Shown: positions 36,992 to 46,165, counted from the stretch's first letter. The stretch: DNA of 55,980 nucleotides from TMED8 sp038125725 (GCA_038125725.1 JAYPEK010000026.1:1-55980), one strand, 5' to 3'. The notes: generated by a model not told the origin, from the letters alone. Program-made: numbers and translations.

Positions 36992-37403
36992 GCACCGAAA
37001 CGTCGGCGTGGCGCGCCACCCGGGCGGCGTTGGGGCCGAGCAGAAACTCCTTCAGGTCCGGCCGCCCCGCGGCGATGACGATGAGGTCGGCCTTGACCTC
37101 GTCGGCGGTCTTCAGGATCGCTTCGTAGACGTTGCCGCTGCCGACGATATGCTGCACCGAGATACCGTCCGGCACATGCTCCGCAACGAAGGCCTTCAGG
37201 TTCCCCATCACCTTGGCGCCGACTTCCTTCTCGTAACCTTCCGGGAAGTAGCTCGACACGATGGACATGCCGAAATCCGGCACCACGGTAATGACGTGCA
37301 GCTTGGTGCTCCCGGCCGAGCACATCTCGACGGCCTGCGGAAGCGCGCGCTGCCAGGAGCTTTGATCGTTCAGATCGACGGCGAGAAGAATGTTCTGGTA
37401 CAT
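36978..37403 (-). CDS. Universal stress protein (UspA fold)
   Basis: A 141-residue USP domain protein. It starts MYQNILLAVDLNDQSSW and ends with GRPDLKEFLLGPNAARVARHADVSVLIVR, the UspF-like nucleotide-binding tail. It lies 17 nt downstream of the TRAP permease stop and is surely in that operon. USP proteins encoded with TRAP systems, such as TeaD of Halomonas, can bind ATP and modulate uptake. Its 3' end overlaps the convergent DctP gene by 14 nt. Confidence 0.92.
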   Translation of the reverse strand: MYQNILLAVDLNDQSSWQRALPQAVEMCSAGSTKLHVITVVPDFGMSIVSSYFPEGYEKEVGAKVMGNLKAFVAEHVPDGISVQHIVGSGNVYEAILKTADEVKADLIVIAAGRPDLKEFLLGPNAARVARHADVSVLIVR

Positions 37404-37420
37404 GATCGCTCTCCTTCGCG

Positions 37421-40039
37421 TCAGGCCGTTTGCGCCGCGGTGACCGGGGCGCTGCCGTCGCCTTTGTCGCGGCGGCGGCGCTGGATCACCACGATCACCA
37501 GGAACAGCAGGATCGCCGGGATGTAGAACAACTGTTTCGGCGGCCGGTCGGCCTCCACCTGGACGCTGGCGATCTCGTAATCGAGGTCGATCTTTTGGCG
37601 TTCGGCGGTGGAGCCGAAGACGACGTTGTCGACGATCACCTTGCCTTCCTCCTCGCGAAGTTCCAGGCCCGCCGACTTCAGCCGCTCGACCCCGGGCCCG
37701 GGTGCGCCGACCGGTAGCATGACGACCTTGTCGACCTCGCGGCCCTCCAGGTCCTCGCCCTTCACCTGAATACGGATTTGGGCGTTGTCGGGCAGTTTCT
37801 CGGCGATCTGGAAGACCTGCGCGGGCGGCACGGTTTCCAGCGGCGGATAGAGATAATCCATCCAGAATCCCGGCCGGAACAGGGTGAAGGCGACGAGGAT
37901 CAGAGCCAGGGATTCCCAAAGTCGGCTCTTGGATATGAAGAATCCCTGTGTCCCCGCCGCAAACAATAGCATCGCGATGATCGCCGTTATGATGGTTCCC
38001 AGCAGGTGATACCAGCTCTCGATGCCGATCATCAGCAGTTCGGTGTTGAAGATGAACAGGAACGGCAGGATCGCGGTACGGATATCGTAGGTGAAACCCT
38101 GGATACCGGTGCGGATCGGGTCGCCGCCGGATATCGCCGCCGCCGCGAAGGCGGCCATGGCAACGGGTGGCGTGTCGTCCGCGAGGATGCCGAAGTAGAA
38201 GACGAACATATGCACCGCCACCAATGGCACGATCAGGCCGTTCTGGGCGCCGACGGTGACGATCACCGGCGCCATCAGGCTGGAGACGACGATGTAGTTG
38301 GCGGTCGTCGGCAGCCCCATGCCGAGGATCAGGCTGAGCACCGCGGTGAAGATCAGCATCAACAGCACGTAGCCGCCGGAGATGTATTCGACCACTTCCG
38401 ACAGCACCTGGCCGACACCCGTGAGCGTCACCGCGCCGACGACGAGACCGGCGGTCGCCGTGGCGACGCCGATGCCGATCATGTTGCGCGAACCGGCGAC
38501 CATGCCGTCCAAGAGGTCGAAGAAGCCTTCGCGAATCTCGCCGCCCAATTCGGCGCCGGTCTGGCGGAAGATTGCCTTCAGCGGCTTTTGGGTGAGCAGG
38601 ATGAACAGCATGAAGGCCGTCGCCCAGAAGGCCGACAGGCCCGGCGACAGGCGTTCGACGGTCAGGCACCAGACCAGCAGGAACACCGGCACCAGATAGA
38701 ACAGCCCCGCCTTGATGGTCGGGCCGGGCGGCGGCAATTCGGTGATTTCCATGGACGTGTCGAGATTCGGGAAGTTGGCCGAATACTTGATCAGGCCGAT
38801 ATAGACCACGGCAACGAACACCGCCGCGATCCAGGGCGTCGCATCGCCGAAGGCGCCTTTCATCCAGCCGAAGCCGTAATACATGCCGGCGCAAAGAACA
38901 GCGAGGCCGACGAATGTCGCCAGGAACGACGTCAGGCTGGTCATGAACGGCGTCACGTACTTGCGCGGCAGGCCCTTCATGTCCGCCTTACAGGCTTCCA
39001 GGTGAACGATATAGACCAGCGCCATGTAGGAGATCAGCGCCGGCAGGGCGGCGTGCTTGATCACCTCGATATAGGTGATGCCGACATACTCGACCATCAG
39101 GAAGGCCACCGCGCCCATGATCGGCGGCGTCAACTGGCCGTTGGTCGACGACGCGACCTCGACGGCGCCGGCCTTTTCAGCCGAGAACCCGACCTTGCGC
39201 ATCAGCGGGATGGTGAAGGTGCCGGTGGTCACCACGTTGGCAATGGCGGAACCGGAAACCAGCCCCGTCAGGCCCGACGAAACCACGGCCGCCTTGGCCG
39301 GCCCGCCGCGCATGTGGCCCATCAGGGCGAAGGCGACGCGGATGAAATAGTTACCGGCGCCGGCCTTCTCCAGCAGCGAGCCGAACAGCACAAACAGGAA
39401 CACCATCGAGGTGGAGACGCCGAGCGCGATGCCGAACAGGCCTTCGGTGGTCAGGTAGAAGTGCGACATGCCCTTGGCCAGGCTGGCGCCCTGATGCGCG
39501 ATCATCTCGGGCATGTAGGGGCCGAGGAAGGTGTAGGCCAGGAACACGACGGCGACGATCATCAGGGGCGGGCCGAGCGCGCGGCGCGTCGCTTCCAGCA
39601 CGAACAGAATGCCGGCGATGGAGACGTAGATGTCGGTCTGCGTCGGCAGGCCCGGACGGTCCGCCAACTCGCGGTAGAAGAGAAAGATGTAAGCGGCACA
39701 GAACGCGGCGCCCAAGGCCATCACCCAGTCCTGGATGGGAATGTAGGTGCGTGGCGAATTCTTGAAGGTCGGGAAGGCCGTGAACGCCAGGAACACGGCG
39801 AAAGCGAGGTGGATCGAGCGCTGCTCCGTCGAGTTCCACAAGCCGATGTCGACGATGTAGGGGAACGGCGAGACGATCCAAAGTTGGAACAGCGCCCAGA
39901 TCAACGGCACGTACCAGAGGATGTACTTGGGAATGCCGGTCGGGTTTCTTCCGCCGGTATCCGCCTCGGCGATCATGTCCTGGAGATCGTCGTGACTGCT
40001 CACCGGCCCGTCGGCCTTGTCGACTTGCTGGTCGCTCAT
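37421..40039 (-). CDS. TRAP transporter fused permease with DUF3394 tail, system B
   Basis: An 872-residue permease. The fused core has GGPAKAAVVSSGLTGLVSGS, STNGQLTPPIMGAVAFLM and ADDTPPVAMAAFAAAAISGGDP. After the last transport helices comes a soluble segment (from FWMDYLYPP onward) and a final helix (FYIPAILLFLVIVVIQRRRR), corresponding to the DUF3394 C-terminal extension. The start MSDQQVDKAD follows GGAGAG. The operon order is binding protein (40263), permease, UspA. Confidence 0.94.
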   Translation of the reverse strand: MSDQQVDKADGPVSSHDDLQDMIAEADTGGRNPTGIPKYILWYVPLIWALFQLWIVSPFPYIVDIGLWNSTEQRSIHLAFAVFLAFTAFPTFKNSPRTYIPIQDWVMALGAAFCAAYIFLFYRELADRPGLPTQTDIYVSIAGILFVLEATRRALGPPLMIVAVVFLAYTFLGPYMPEMIAHQGASLAKGMSHFYLTTEGLFGIALGVSTSMVFLFVLFGSLLEKAGAGNYFIRVAFALMGHMRGGPAKAAVVSSGLTGLVSGSAIANVVTTGTFTIPLMRKVGFSAEKAGAVEVASSTNGQLTPPIMGAVAFLMVEYVGITYIEVIKHAALPALISYMALVYIVHLEACKADMKGLPRKYVTPFMTSLTSFLATFVGLAVLCAGMYYGFGWMKGAFGDATPWIAAVFVAVVYIGLIKYSANFPNLDTSMEITELPPPGPTIKAGLFYLVPVFLLVWCLTVERLSPGLSAFWATAFMLFILLTQKPLKAIFRQTGAELGGEIREGFFDLLDGMVAGSRNMIGIGVATATAGLVVGAVTLTGVGQVLSEVVEYISGGYVLLMLIFTAVLSLILGMGLPTTANYIVVSSLMAPVIVTVGAQNGLIVPLVAVHMFVFYFGILADDTPPVAMAAFAAAAISGGDPIRTGIQGFTYDIRTAILPFLFIFNTELLMIGIESWYHLLGTIITAIIAMLLFAAGTQGFFISKSRLWESLALILVAFTLFRPGFWMDYLYPPLETVPPAQVFQIAEKLPDNAQIRIQVKGEDLEGREVDKVVMLPVGAPGPGVERLKSAGLELREEEGKVIVDNVVFGSTAERQKIDLDYEIASVQVEADRPPKQLFYIPAILLFLVIVVIQRRRRDKGDGSAPVTAAQTA

Positions 40040-40204
40040 TGTTTTTCTCTCCTCGGCATGGTCCACCAGCGATATGCGCCGGCCCTCGTTCTCGTTTTTA
40101 CCCGGACCAGGATCCCTAATCGTTACATCATTCCCTTTTCGCAAAAGGCGCGCAACGCTGCATGCGGTGGCGCCCGAAATCGATCAAATGAAATGGCTAG
40201 TAAA

Positions 40205-40249
40205 AATAAATGAAATAAAGGCGATGGCGGAGGAGTCGCCTCCTCCGCC
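40205..40249 (-). terminator. Hairpin between TAXI binding protein and permease
   Basis: Stem GGCGGAGGAG/CTCCTCCGCC (40226-40249, 10 bp, 4-nt loop) lies 14 nt past the binding-protein stop on the minus strand and is followed by a T-rich stretch (40205-40223). It is likely a partial terminator or mRNA-stabilising hairpin that lets the binding protein outnumber the permease. Confidence 0.65.
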
Positions 40250-40262
40250 ACCGGAAGCCGGA

Positions 40263-41240
40263 TTACATCCAGCCGCGTTCCTTGTAGTACTTCACGGCAC
40301 CGTCGTGCAGCGGCGCGGAAAGCGCGTCCTTGATCATTTCGCTTTCCTTCAGCGTGCCGAACGCCGGGTGCAGCTTCTTGAAGGCGTCGAAGTTGTCGAA
40401 CACCGACTTCACCACATGGTAGACCGTGTATTCCGGAGTCCGCGTGGAGCTGACGAAGGTCGCGCCGACGCCGAAGGTGCGGATGTCGTCGGGGTTGCCG
40501 CGGTACATGCCGCCCGGGATCGTGGCGTAGCGGTAGAAGGGATTGTCCTTCACCAGCTTGGCGATGGCGGCGTTGTCGACGGTGGCGAACACCGCGTCAC
40601 AAGTGGTGGTGGCTTCCTTGTTGAGCGCAGCCGGGTTGCCGACCAGCCAGAAGAAGGCGTCGATCTTGTTGTCGCAGAGCGCCGCCGGCGTTTCCGCCGA
40701 CTTCATCTGCGCGGCGAGCTTGAGATCGCCGTTGGTCTTGCCCATGGCCGACCACATGACGTTCCAGGTCGCTTCGGTACCGGAACCCGGGTTGCCGATG
40801 TTGACGCGCTTACCAGCCAGGTCGTCGACCGTCTTGATGCCGGAATCCTTGCGGGCAACGATGCTGACCGGTTCGGCGTGCACCGAGAACACCGCGCGCA
40901 GCGCCTTGAACGGGCCCTGGTCCTTGAACTTGGACGTGCCGTTATAGGAGTGATACTGCCAGTCGGACTGGGCGACGCCCATGTCCAGTTCACCGGCGCG
41001 AATGGTGTTGATGTTGTAGACGGAACCGCCGGTCGATTCGACCGAGCAACGCACGCCATGCGCCTTGCGGCCCTTGTTCACCAGACGGCAGATGGCGCCG
41101 CCGGTCGGGTAGTAGACGCCGGTGACACCGCCGGTGCCGATGGAAATGAACTGCTTTTTCGGCGCCGCGTCGGCCGCGCCCGAGGCCAGGGCAAGCCCGG
41201 CAATGGCAAAAGTGCCAATCAAAACCTTTTTAAAGGTCAT
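40263..41240 (-). CDS. TAXI-family TRAP solute-binding protein, system B
   Basis: A 325-residue exported protein. Its signal peptide MTFKKVLIGTFAIAGLALAS is cleaved before APKKQFISI. The family hallmark is FISIGTGGVTGVYYPTGGAI, and GIKTVDDLAGKRVNIGNPGSG and LSAPLHDGAVKYYKERG complete it. GGAGG stands 7 nt before the ATG. It is close to the typical glutamate-type TAXI proteins in length. The ligand is undetermined. Confidence 0.94.
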   Translation of the reverse strand: MTFKKVLIGTFAIAGLALASGAADAAPKKQFISIGTGGVTGVYYPTGGAICRLVNKGRKAHGVRCSVESTGGSVYNINTIRAGELDMGVAQSDWQYHSYNGTSKFKDQGPFKALRAVFSVHAEPVSIVARKDSGIKTVDDLAGKRVNIGNPGSGTEATWNVMWSAMGKTNGDLKLAAQMKSAETPAALCDNKIDAFFWLVGNPAALNKEATTTCDAVFATVDNAAIAKLVKDNPFYRYATIPGGMYRGNPDDIRTFGVGATFVSSTRTPEYTVYHVVKSVFDNFDAFKKLHPAFGTLKESEMIKDALSAPLHDGAVKYYKERGWM

Positions 41241-41492
41241 CGTCTTTCCTCCATGTGAAGTTAACGTCTCTTTTCGTGTGTTGCGCGTGAACCTGGCGGT
41301 TCTTGCCGGTGGCGACGGAACGGAATGTCGCCGATACCGCCACCGGAAGCCGCGCGGCAACCGCCCGGCCATTGGTTCCGCAGGTGATCCCGGCGGGCGA
41401 AACCGTCTGGCCGGACGGGGAAGTCTCCGTCCTTGCGCATGGCCGTACGGCTCGAAACTGGTCTGTCATTTGTAACATACGATTAGATTGCA

Positions 41493-42842
41493 TCATAACC
41501 CGGCTTCGGCCAACGCCGCATCAACGGATTTGCCGAGTTTGTCGGTGAGCTCGTCCAACTGCTCCGGCGTGACGATGAAGGGCGGCGCCAGCAATACATG
41601 GTCGCCGCGCGCCCCGTCGGCGGTGCCGCCGCCTGGATAACAGATCAACCCGTTCTGCATGGCCAGCGCCTTGATCCGCGCATTGAGCTTGAGCTTCGGA
41701 TCGAAGGGCTCCTTGCTGGCGCGGTCGGCGACCAGTTCGATCGCCTGGAACAGGCCGCGGCCACGGATGTCGCCGATGTGCGGATGGTTGCCGAACCGCT
41801 CGAGCAGGCGTTCGGTCAATTGCTGGCCGCGTTCGCGAACCTGGGCGAGCAGCCCCTGGTCCCGGATCTTGGTCTGCACCGCCAGGCCCGCGGCACAGGC
41901 GGCGGCATGGCCAAGATAGGTATGGCCGTGCTGGAACAGGCCGCTGCCTTCGTTAAAGGCGCGGTAGACTTTGTCCGACGCGATGGCTGCGCCGATCGGC
42001 TGGTAGCCCGCGCCCAGCCCCTTGGCGATACAGACGATGTCGGGGACGATGCCGTCCTGCTCGCAGGCGAACAGCGTGCCGGTACGGCCCATGCCGCACA
42101 TGACCTCGTCAAGGATCAGCAACACCCCGTACTTGTCGCAAATCTCGCGGATGCGTTTGAAGTAACCCTCCACCGGCGGCAGCACGCCGGCGGTGGCGCC
42201 GCCGACGGTCTCGGCAATGAAGGCGGCGACGTTGCCGGGCCCCAAGCGCAGGATTTCCGTTTCCAGTTCATCGGCGATGCGACGGCCGTACTCGACCTCG
42301 GTCTCGTCATCCCGGCGGTCGCGGTAGGCATAGCAGGGCGCGATGTGGCTGACCTCGATCAGCATTTCCTTGAACGGCTCGCGCCGCCAGACGTTGCCGC
42401 CGACCGAGAGCGCGCCCACGGTGTTGCCGTGATAGCTCTGGCGCCGGGCGATGAACTTGGTGCGGCTTGGCTCACCCGTTTCCAGGTGATACTGGCGCGC
42501 CATCTTCAGTGCCGCCTCGATGGCTTCCGAACCGCCGGACAGGAAATAGACCATGGAGAGATCGCCCGGTGCCGACTCGGCCAGCAGGTCCGCCAGCTTC
42601 TCCGCCGGCTCGGAGGTGAAGAAACCGGTATGCGCGAAGGCCAGCTTGTCCAACTGTGCCTTGATCGCGTCAATGACGTCCCTGTCGCCGTGCCCCAGGC
42701 ACGAGACTGCGGCGCCTCCGGACGCATCGAGATAGAGCTTGCCGTCCGAGTCGCGCAGGTACGCGCCCTCGCCGCCGACGGCGCAGGGCATGTCCTTGCC
42801 CAGTTGTCGATGAAACACATGGGTTTCGTGTTGAGTGGTCAT
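41493..42842 (-). CDS. Class III PLP-dependent aminotransferase
   Basis: A 449-residue aspartate aminotransferase-family protein of the omega-transaminase type. The PLP lysine is in CIAKGLGAGYQPIGA, the cofactor Asp in LLILDEVMCGMGRTG, and YFLSGGSEAIEAALKMAR is the phosphate-binding loop. Substrates of this class are omega-amino acids, taurine, beta-alanine or amines. Its ATG overlaps the stop of the RpiR gene by 4 nt, so the regulator and enzyme are one transcription unit. The nearby TAXI operon on the same strand may supply substrate. Confidence 0.92.
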   Translation of the reverse strand: MTTQHETHVFHRQLGKDMPCAVGGEGAYLRDSDGKLYLDASGGAAVSCLGHGDRDVIDAIKAQLDKLAFAHTGFFTSEPAEKLADLLAESAPGDLSMVYFLSGGSEAIEAALKMARQYHLETGEPSRTKFIARRQSYHGNTVGALSVGGNVWRREPFKEMLIEVSHIAPCYAYRDRRDDETEVEYGRRIADELETEILRLGPGNVAAFIAETVGGATAGVLPPVEGYFKRIREICDKYGVLLILDEVMCGMGRTGTLFACEQDGIVPDIVCIAKGLGAGYQPIGAAIASDKVYRAFNEGSGLFQHGHTYLGHAAACAAGLAVQTKIRDQGLLAQVRERGQQLTERLLERFGNHPHIGDIRGRGLFQAIELVADRASKEPFDPKLKLNARIKALAMQNGLICYPGGGTADGARGDHVLLAPPFIVTPEQLDELTDKLGKSVDAALAEAGL

Positions 42843-43753
42843 GGGGTTTGTGTCTCCCTCAAATCGCCGCTCCCGGCGGCTCGTTTCCAATAGGCATTGA
42901 TCCGTTCGAGATGCGCCTCGCTGTCGGAAATGGCGTCCAACGCGCTTTTGCCGCCACGCGCCACCATCAGCGCCATCAGCGCTTCGGTGGCGGCCATCGC
43001 CGGCGCCACGGAATGAAAGAAGGACGGGCTCTCGTTTTCGATCAACAAGACCTGCTTGGCCTGGCGTGCGATCGGCGACACCAGGCTGTCGGTGATCACC
43101 ACTGACGACCCGCCGGCGCGGTGCGCAAAATCCACCGCCGCCACGGTCTCGCGGCTGTAGGGATCGAAACTGACGGCGACCAGCACATCTTGCTTGGTGA
43201 ACGAACGCAACTCGTCGGTGAAGGTGCCGCCATGGCCGTGCAGCAGTACGGCATTGTCGCGGAACACCCGGTAGACATAGTGGAAATAGAAGGCCACCGG
43301 ATAGCAACTGCGCAGGCCGGCAACGAACACCCTGGCGCCCGAGAGGATGGTTTCTGCGGCGGCGGTGAAGCGTTCGGCACCGTTGATCTCGAACGAATGG
43401 CGCAGGTTGCCGAGCCCCTTTTCCATGACGTCGGCGACAAGGTCCTGCGCGCCGCCGGCACGGGTCTGCAGTTGCCGGGCCCGCCTGGCGTAATCCGACG
43501 TGTGGCCGCGCAGCCGCTTCTGGAAGGGTGCGCGGAAATCGTTGAAGCTCTCGAAGCTGAAATGTTTCGCCAGCCGCACCATGGTGGTCGGGTGCACGCC
43601 GGCCTTGGCCGCCAGGCCACGCATGGACATCAGCGCCACGTCGTCCGGCCGGTCGAGGACATGGCGCGCGGCACGCTGAAGCTGCGGGCTCAAGCCCGGA
43701 AAGCCGTCCGCGATGGCTTGCGAAAGAGCCGAGTAATCCATCCCCGTGGTCAT
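42839..43753 (-). CDS. MurR/RpiR-family transcription regulator
   Basis: A 304-residue protein. An N-terminal HTH_6 domain (LMSMRGLAAKAGVHPTTMVRLAKHF) is followed by a SIS phosphosugar-binding-type domain with ARVFVAGLRSCYPVAFYF and VLVAVSFDPYSRETVAA. Members repress or activate catabolic genes in response to a metabolite. Three starts are possible; 43753 was chosen as the first after the putative operator, and 43741 is also likely. It is co-transcribed with the aminotransferase. Confidence 0.88.
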   Translation of the reverse strand: MTTGMDYSALSQAIADGFPGLSPQLQRAARHVLDRPDDVALMSMRGLAAKAGVHPTTMVRLAKHFSFESFNDFRAPFQKRLRGHTSDYARRARQLQTRAGGAQDLVADVMEKGLGNLRHSFEINGAERFTAAAETILSGARVFVAGLRSCYPVAFYFHYVYRVFRDNAVLLHGHGGTFTDELRSFTKQDVLVAVSFDPYSRETVAAVDFAHRAGGSSVVITDSLVSPIARQAKQVLLIENESPSFFHSVAPAMAATEALMALMVARGGKSALDAISDSEAHLERINAYWKRAAGSGDLRETQTP

Positions 43754-43787
43754 CTTTTGGTTTCGTTGCCGCCAGCTTGGCAAAGGT

Positions 43788-43834
43788 TGAAACAAAATGC
43801 AACGGAAGCATTGTGGATGAAACATCTGTTGCAT
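43788..43834. promoter_or_regulatory. Candidate RpiR operator
   Basis: Two direct repeats TGAAACA (43788-43794, 43818-43824) are 30 bp apart. An inverted pair ATGCAAC (43797-43803) and GTTGCAT (43828-43834) interleaves with them. The cluster is 35 nt upstream of the regulator start and 90 nt before apt, in the divergent gap. The spacing of about three helical turns fits a dimeric or tetrameric regulator. Confidence 0.45.
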
Positions 43835-43924
43835 GCACAATTGCCTCGGCGAGCGCCGGTTTGTTGCCGATGCCGATAGGCGCGGCTAGGATGCATCACC
43901 GCAACCGACGAAGAGCGAGCCCAG

Positions 43925-44440
43925 ATGGACCTCAAGGAATACATTCGATCGATCCCGGATTTCCCCAAGCCCGGCATTCTGTTTTACGACATCTCCACCC
44001 TGCTGGCGCACCCGGACGCATGGCAGGTGGCGCTGGCCAGGCTCGCCAGGACGGTGTCGCGCCATCAACCGGACATTCTGGCCGGCATCGAATCGCGCGG
44101 CTTCCTGGTTGCGGCGCCGCTGGCGTCGCGCCTCGGCCTCGGCTTCACAATGGTGCGCAAGAAAGGCAAGCTGCCGGGCGGCACCATCTCGCACGAATAC
44201 GATTTGGAATACGGCACCGACACCATCGAGATCCAGGACGACGCCGTGCATCCCGGACAGCGCGTGGTGATCCTCGACGACCTGTTGGCAACGGGCGGTA
44301 CCATGGAGGCCTCCGTCGATCTGTTCGGCAAGGTCGGCGCCGAGGTGGTCGGCGCCGCCTGCATCATCGAACTCACCTTCCTGGGCGGCCGCGACAAGCT
44401 GTCGATGCCGTTCGACGCGCTGATCTCCTACGATTCCTGA
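43925..44440 (+). CDS. apt: Adenine phosphoribosyltransferase
   Basis: A 171-residue purine salvage enzyme making AMP from adenine and PRPP. The PRPP-binding loop is VVILDDLLATGGTM, GIESRGF and KLPGGTISHEY are the adenine-side motifs, and the N-terminus begins LKEYIRSIPDFPKPGILFYD. It converges with mutY, overlapping by 13 nt. Confidence 0.96.
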   Translation: MDLKEYIRSIPDFPKPGILFYDISTLLAHPDAWQVALARLARTVSRHQPDILAGIESRGFLVAAPLASRLGLGFTMVRKKGKLPGGTISHEYDLEYGTDTIEIQDDAVHPGQRVVILDDLLATGGTMEASVDLFGKVGAEVVGAACIIELTFLGGRDKLSMPFDALISYDS

Positions 44441-45501
44441 TCGGCCGCCACCACCAGGCGCGCCACCTTCTTCATCACCATCGGCAGGGCCAAGGCGTGG
44501 AAGTCCCTGGGTCGGGACCAGCGCCCATCCGGCACGTCTGCATCTGCTGCCTCGCCGGCCGTAACCGTCAGCAACAGGCGAAAATGGGTAAAGACGTGCT
44601 CGACTCTGCCCGGCAGTTCGCGCCATGCAGCGGTGGCCGGCGCGTGCCGGGTAATGTCATCGTCATCCGGCGGCACTTCCGTCCAAGGCGTCGACGGGAA
44701 CTCCATCATGCCGCCGAGCAAGCCCTCTTCCGCCCGCCGCCGTACCAGCACCGCGCCGTCCGGCCGTACCAGCCAATAGACCGTGCCGTGCCGGGTTGGA
44801 CGCGGTTTCTTCGCCGCGCGTATCGGATAGCGATCGGGGTCCCCGGTGGCCAAGGCGCGGCAGCCGGATGCCAGCGGACAGGCCTCGCAGCGAGGCGCCT
44901 TCGGCCGACAGATCGTCGCGCCCAGGTCCATCATCGCCTGGGCGAAATCGCCGGCGCGTTGATCGGGCGTCAGCGTTTCCGCCAGGCGGCGGATTTCCGG
45001 CTTCGCGGCCGGCATCGGCTCGGGTACGACATGCAGCCGCGCCACCACGCGTTCGATATTGCCGTCCACCGGCGTCGCCTTTCGGCCGAACGCAATGGCC
45101 GCCACCGCCGCCGCCGTGTAGGGACCGATGCCCGGCAATTTCGCCAGTTCAGCCTCGCTGTCGGGAAAGCGCCCACCCAGTTCGTCGGCGACGACGCCGG
45201 CGCATTTGTGCAGGTTGCGCGCCCGGGAATAATAGCCGAGGCCCTGCCAGGCGTGCAGTACCTCGTCCAGTTCCGCCCGCGCCAAATCCTCGACGCTTGG
45301 CCAACGTGCCACAAATTCGCCGAAATGCGGCGTCACCGTGGCTACCGTGGTTTGTTGCAGCATCACTTCCGAGAGCCAGACGCGATACGGGTCCGCCGTT
45401 TCGCCGGGCCGCGCGCGCCAGGGCAGCATCCGGGCGTTGGCGTCGTACCAGTCCAGCAGGCGGGCGGCGGGGGTCGCGTCGGGGGTCGCGTCGGGGGTCA
45501 T
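44428..45501 (-). CDS. mutY: A/G-specific adenine glycosylase
   Basis: A 357-residue base-excision repair enzyme removing adenine opposite 8-oxoguanine. Catalytic Glu45 (WLSEVMLQQT), the helix-hairpin-helix LPGIGPYTA, Asp146 (VDGNIERV) and the 4Fe-4S cysteines 198, 205, 208 and 214 (C-x6-C-x2-C-x5-C) are present. A C-terminal NUDIX-like domain recognises 8-oxoG. The chosen ATG starts MTPDATPDATPAARL; the repeated TPDA comes from a 12-bp DNA tandem repeat. It is divergent from the DUF721 gene. Confidence 0.96.
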   Translation of the reverse strand: MTPDATPDATPAARLLDWYDANARMLPWRARPGETADPYRVWLSEVMLQQTTVATVTPHFGEFVARWPSVEDLARAELDEVLHAWQGLGYYSRARNLHKCAGVVADELGGRFPDSEAELAKLPGIGPYTAAAVAAIAFGRKATPVDGNIERVVARLHVVPEPMPAAKPEIRRLAETLTPDQRAGDFAQAMMDLGATICRPKAPRCEACPLASGCRALATGDPDRYPIRAAKKPRPTRHGTVYWLVRPDGAVLVRRRAEEGLLGGMMEFPSTPWTEVPPDDDDITRHAPATAAWRELPGRVEHVFTHFRLLLTVTAGEAADADVPDGRWSRPRDFHALALPMVMKKVARLVVAADQES

Positions 45502-45557
45502 CGGCGGCGCGCGGTCCTTGTTGTCTATCGGCGGGGCGGAGCCTACCATGGGCCACC

Positions 45558-46076
45558 ATGGCCAAACAGCCCAGTTACCCACCCCGACGAACTCAGGAAC
45601 GGCGCAACCGCACCGAACTGCTTTCCAAGAGCGTCGGGCGGTTGACCAAGCCGGTGTTCGGCCGGCGCGGCATGGCCGAAGGCACCATTGCGCGCGACTG
45701 GGCGGCGATCGTTGGAGACGCCATCGCCAAGCACAGCCAGCCCGACCGCATCAGCTACCCGAACCGCGAACGCACCGGTGGGCTCTTACACCTGCGCGTC
45801 GACAATTCAGCCATGGCGACGCAGTTGCAGCACCTGGAACCGCAGTTGGTGGAACGCATCAACAGCCACTTCGGCTACCGCGCGGTGGCGCGGCTGCGCT
45901 ACATCCATGGCCCGTTGCCCACCCAGACGGCCAAGGCAAGAAAGCCCCTACCGCCCCCGACACCGGAACAGGCGCGGGCACTGTCGGAAACGCTGGGCAA
46001 CGTCGAAGACCCGGAATTGCGCGCCGCTCTGGAGCGCCTGGGCCAGGCCATGGCCGGCCGCGGCAGCGATTCCTGA
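45558..46076 (+). CDS. DUF721 protein (DciA-like)
   Basis: A 172-residue protein. A basic N-terminus (KQPSYPPRRTQERRNRTELL) precedes a DUF721 domain with IARDWAAIVGDAIAKHSQP and LLHLRVDNSAMATQLQHL. DUF721 includes DciA, a helicase-loading factor of DnaB in many bacteria; the C-terminal Pro-rich tail is typical of alphaproteobacterial members. It stands in the conserved order mutY-DUF721-dsbA-smc. The start lies 57 nt from the mutY ATG, on the other strand. Confidence 0.88.
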   Translation: MAKQPSYPPRRTQERRNRTELLSKSVGRLTKPVFGRRGMAEGTIARDWAAIVGDAIAKHSQPDRISYPNRERTGGLLHLRVDNSAMATQLQHLEPQLVERINSHFGYRAVARLRYIHGPLPTQTAKARKPLPPPTPEQARALSETLGNVEDPELRAALERLGQAMAGRGSDS

Positions 46077-46130
46077 CGATCGGCTCCCGGCTTCGGCCGC
46101 GATCAGTCCCCAGCCTGGGGAAAACTCGCT

Positions 46131-46165
46131 GTGAAAAGGAGTCGACTCGGCGCTTTTCACGATTC
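46131..46165 (+). promoter_or_regulatory. Nested palindrome with three GANTC sites before dsbA
   Basis: GTGAAAAG (46131-46138) pairs with CTTTTCAC (46153-46160). Inside is the palindrome GAGTCGACTC (46139-46148), giving overlapping GAGTC and GACTC, and GATTC follows at 46161. CcrM methylates GANTC in alphaproteobacteria and GcrA reads such sites. A possible -10 (TATATT, 46166-46171) lies just downstream. Confidence 0.45.

Noticed and set aside
41241..41492. Short open frames between the aminotransferase and TAXI genes
   Set aside because: No ribosome site, no conserved motif, and coding potential on both strands at once; treated as leader and spacer DNA.
45468..45501. Short repeats near mutY as a CRISPR-like array
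   Set aside because: Units are 12 bp, contiguous and without spacers; they are a coding tandem repeat.
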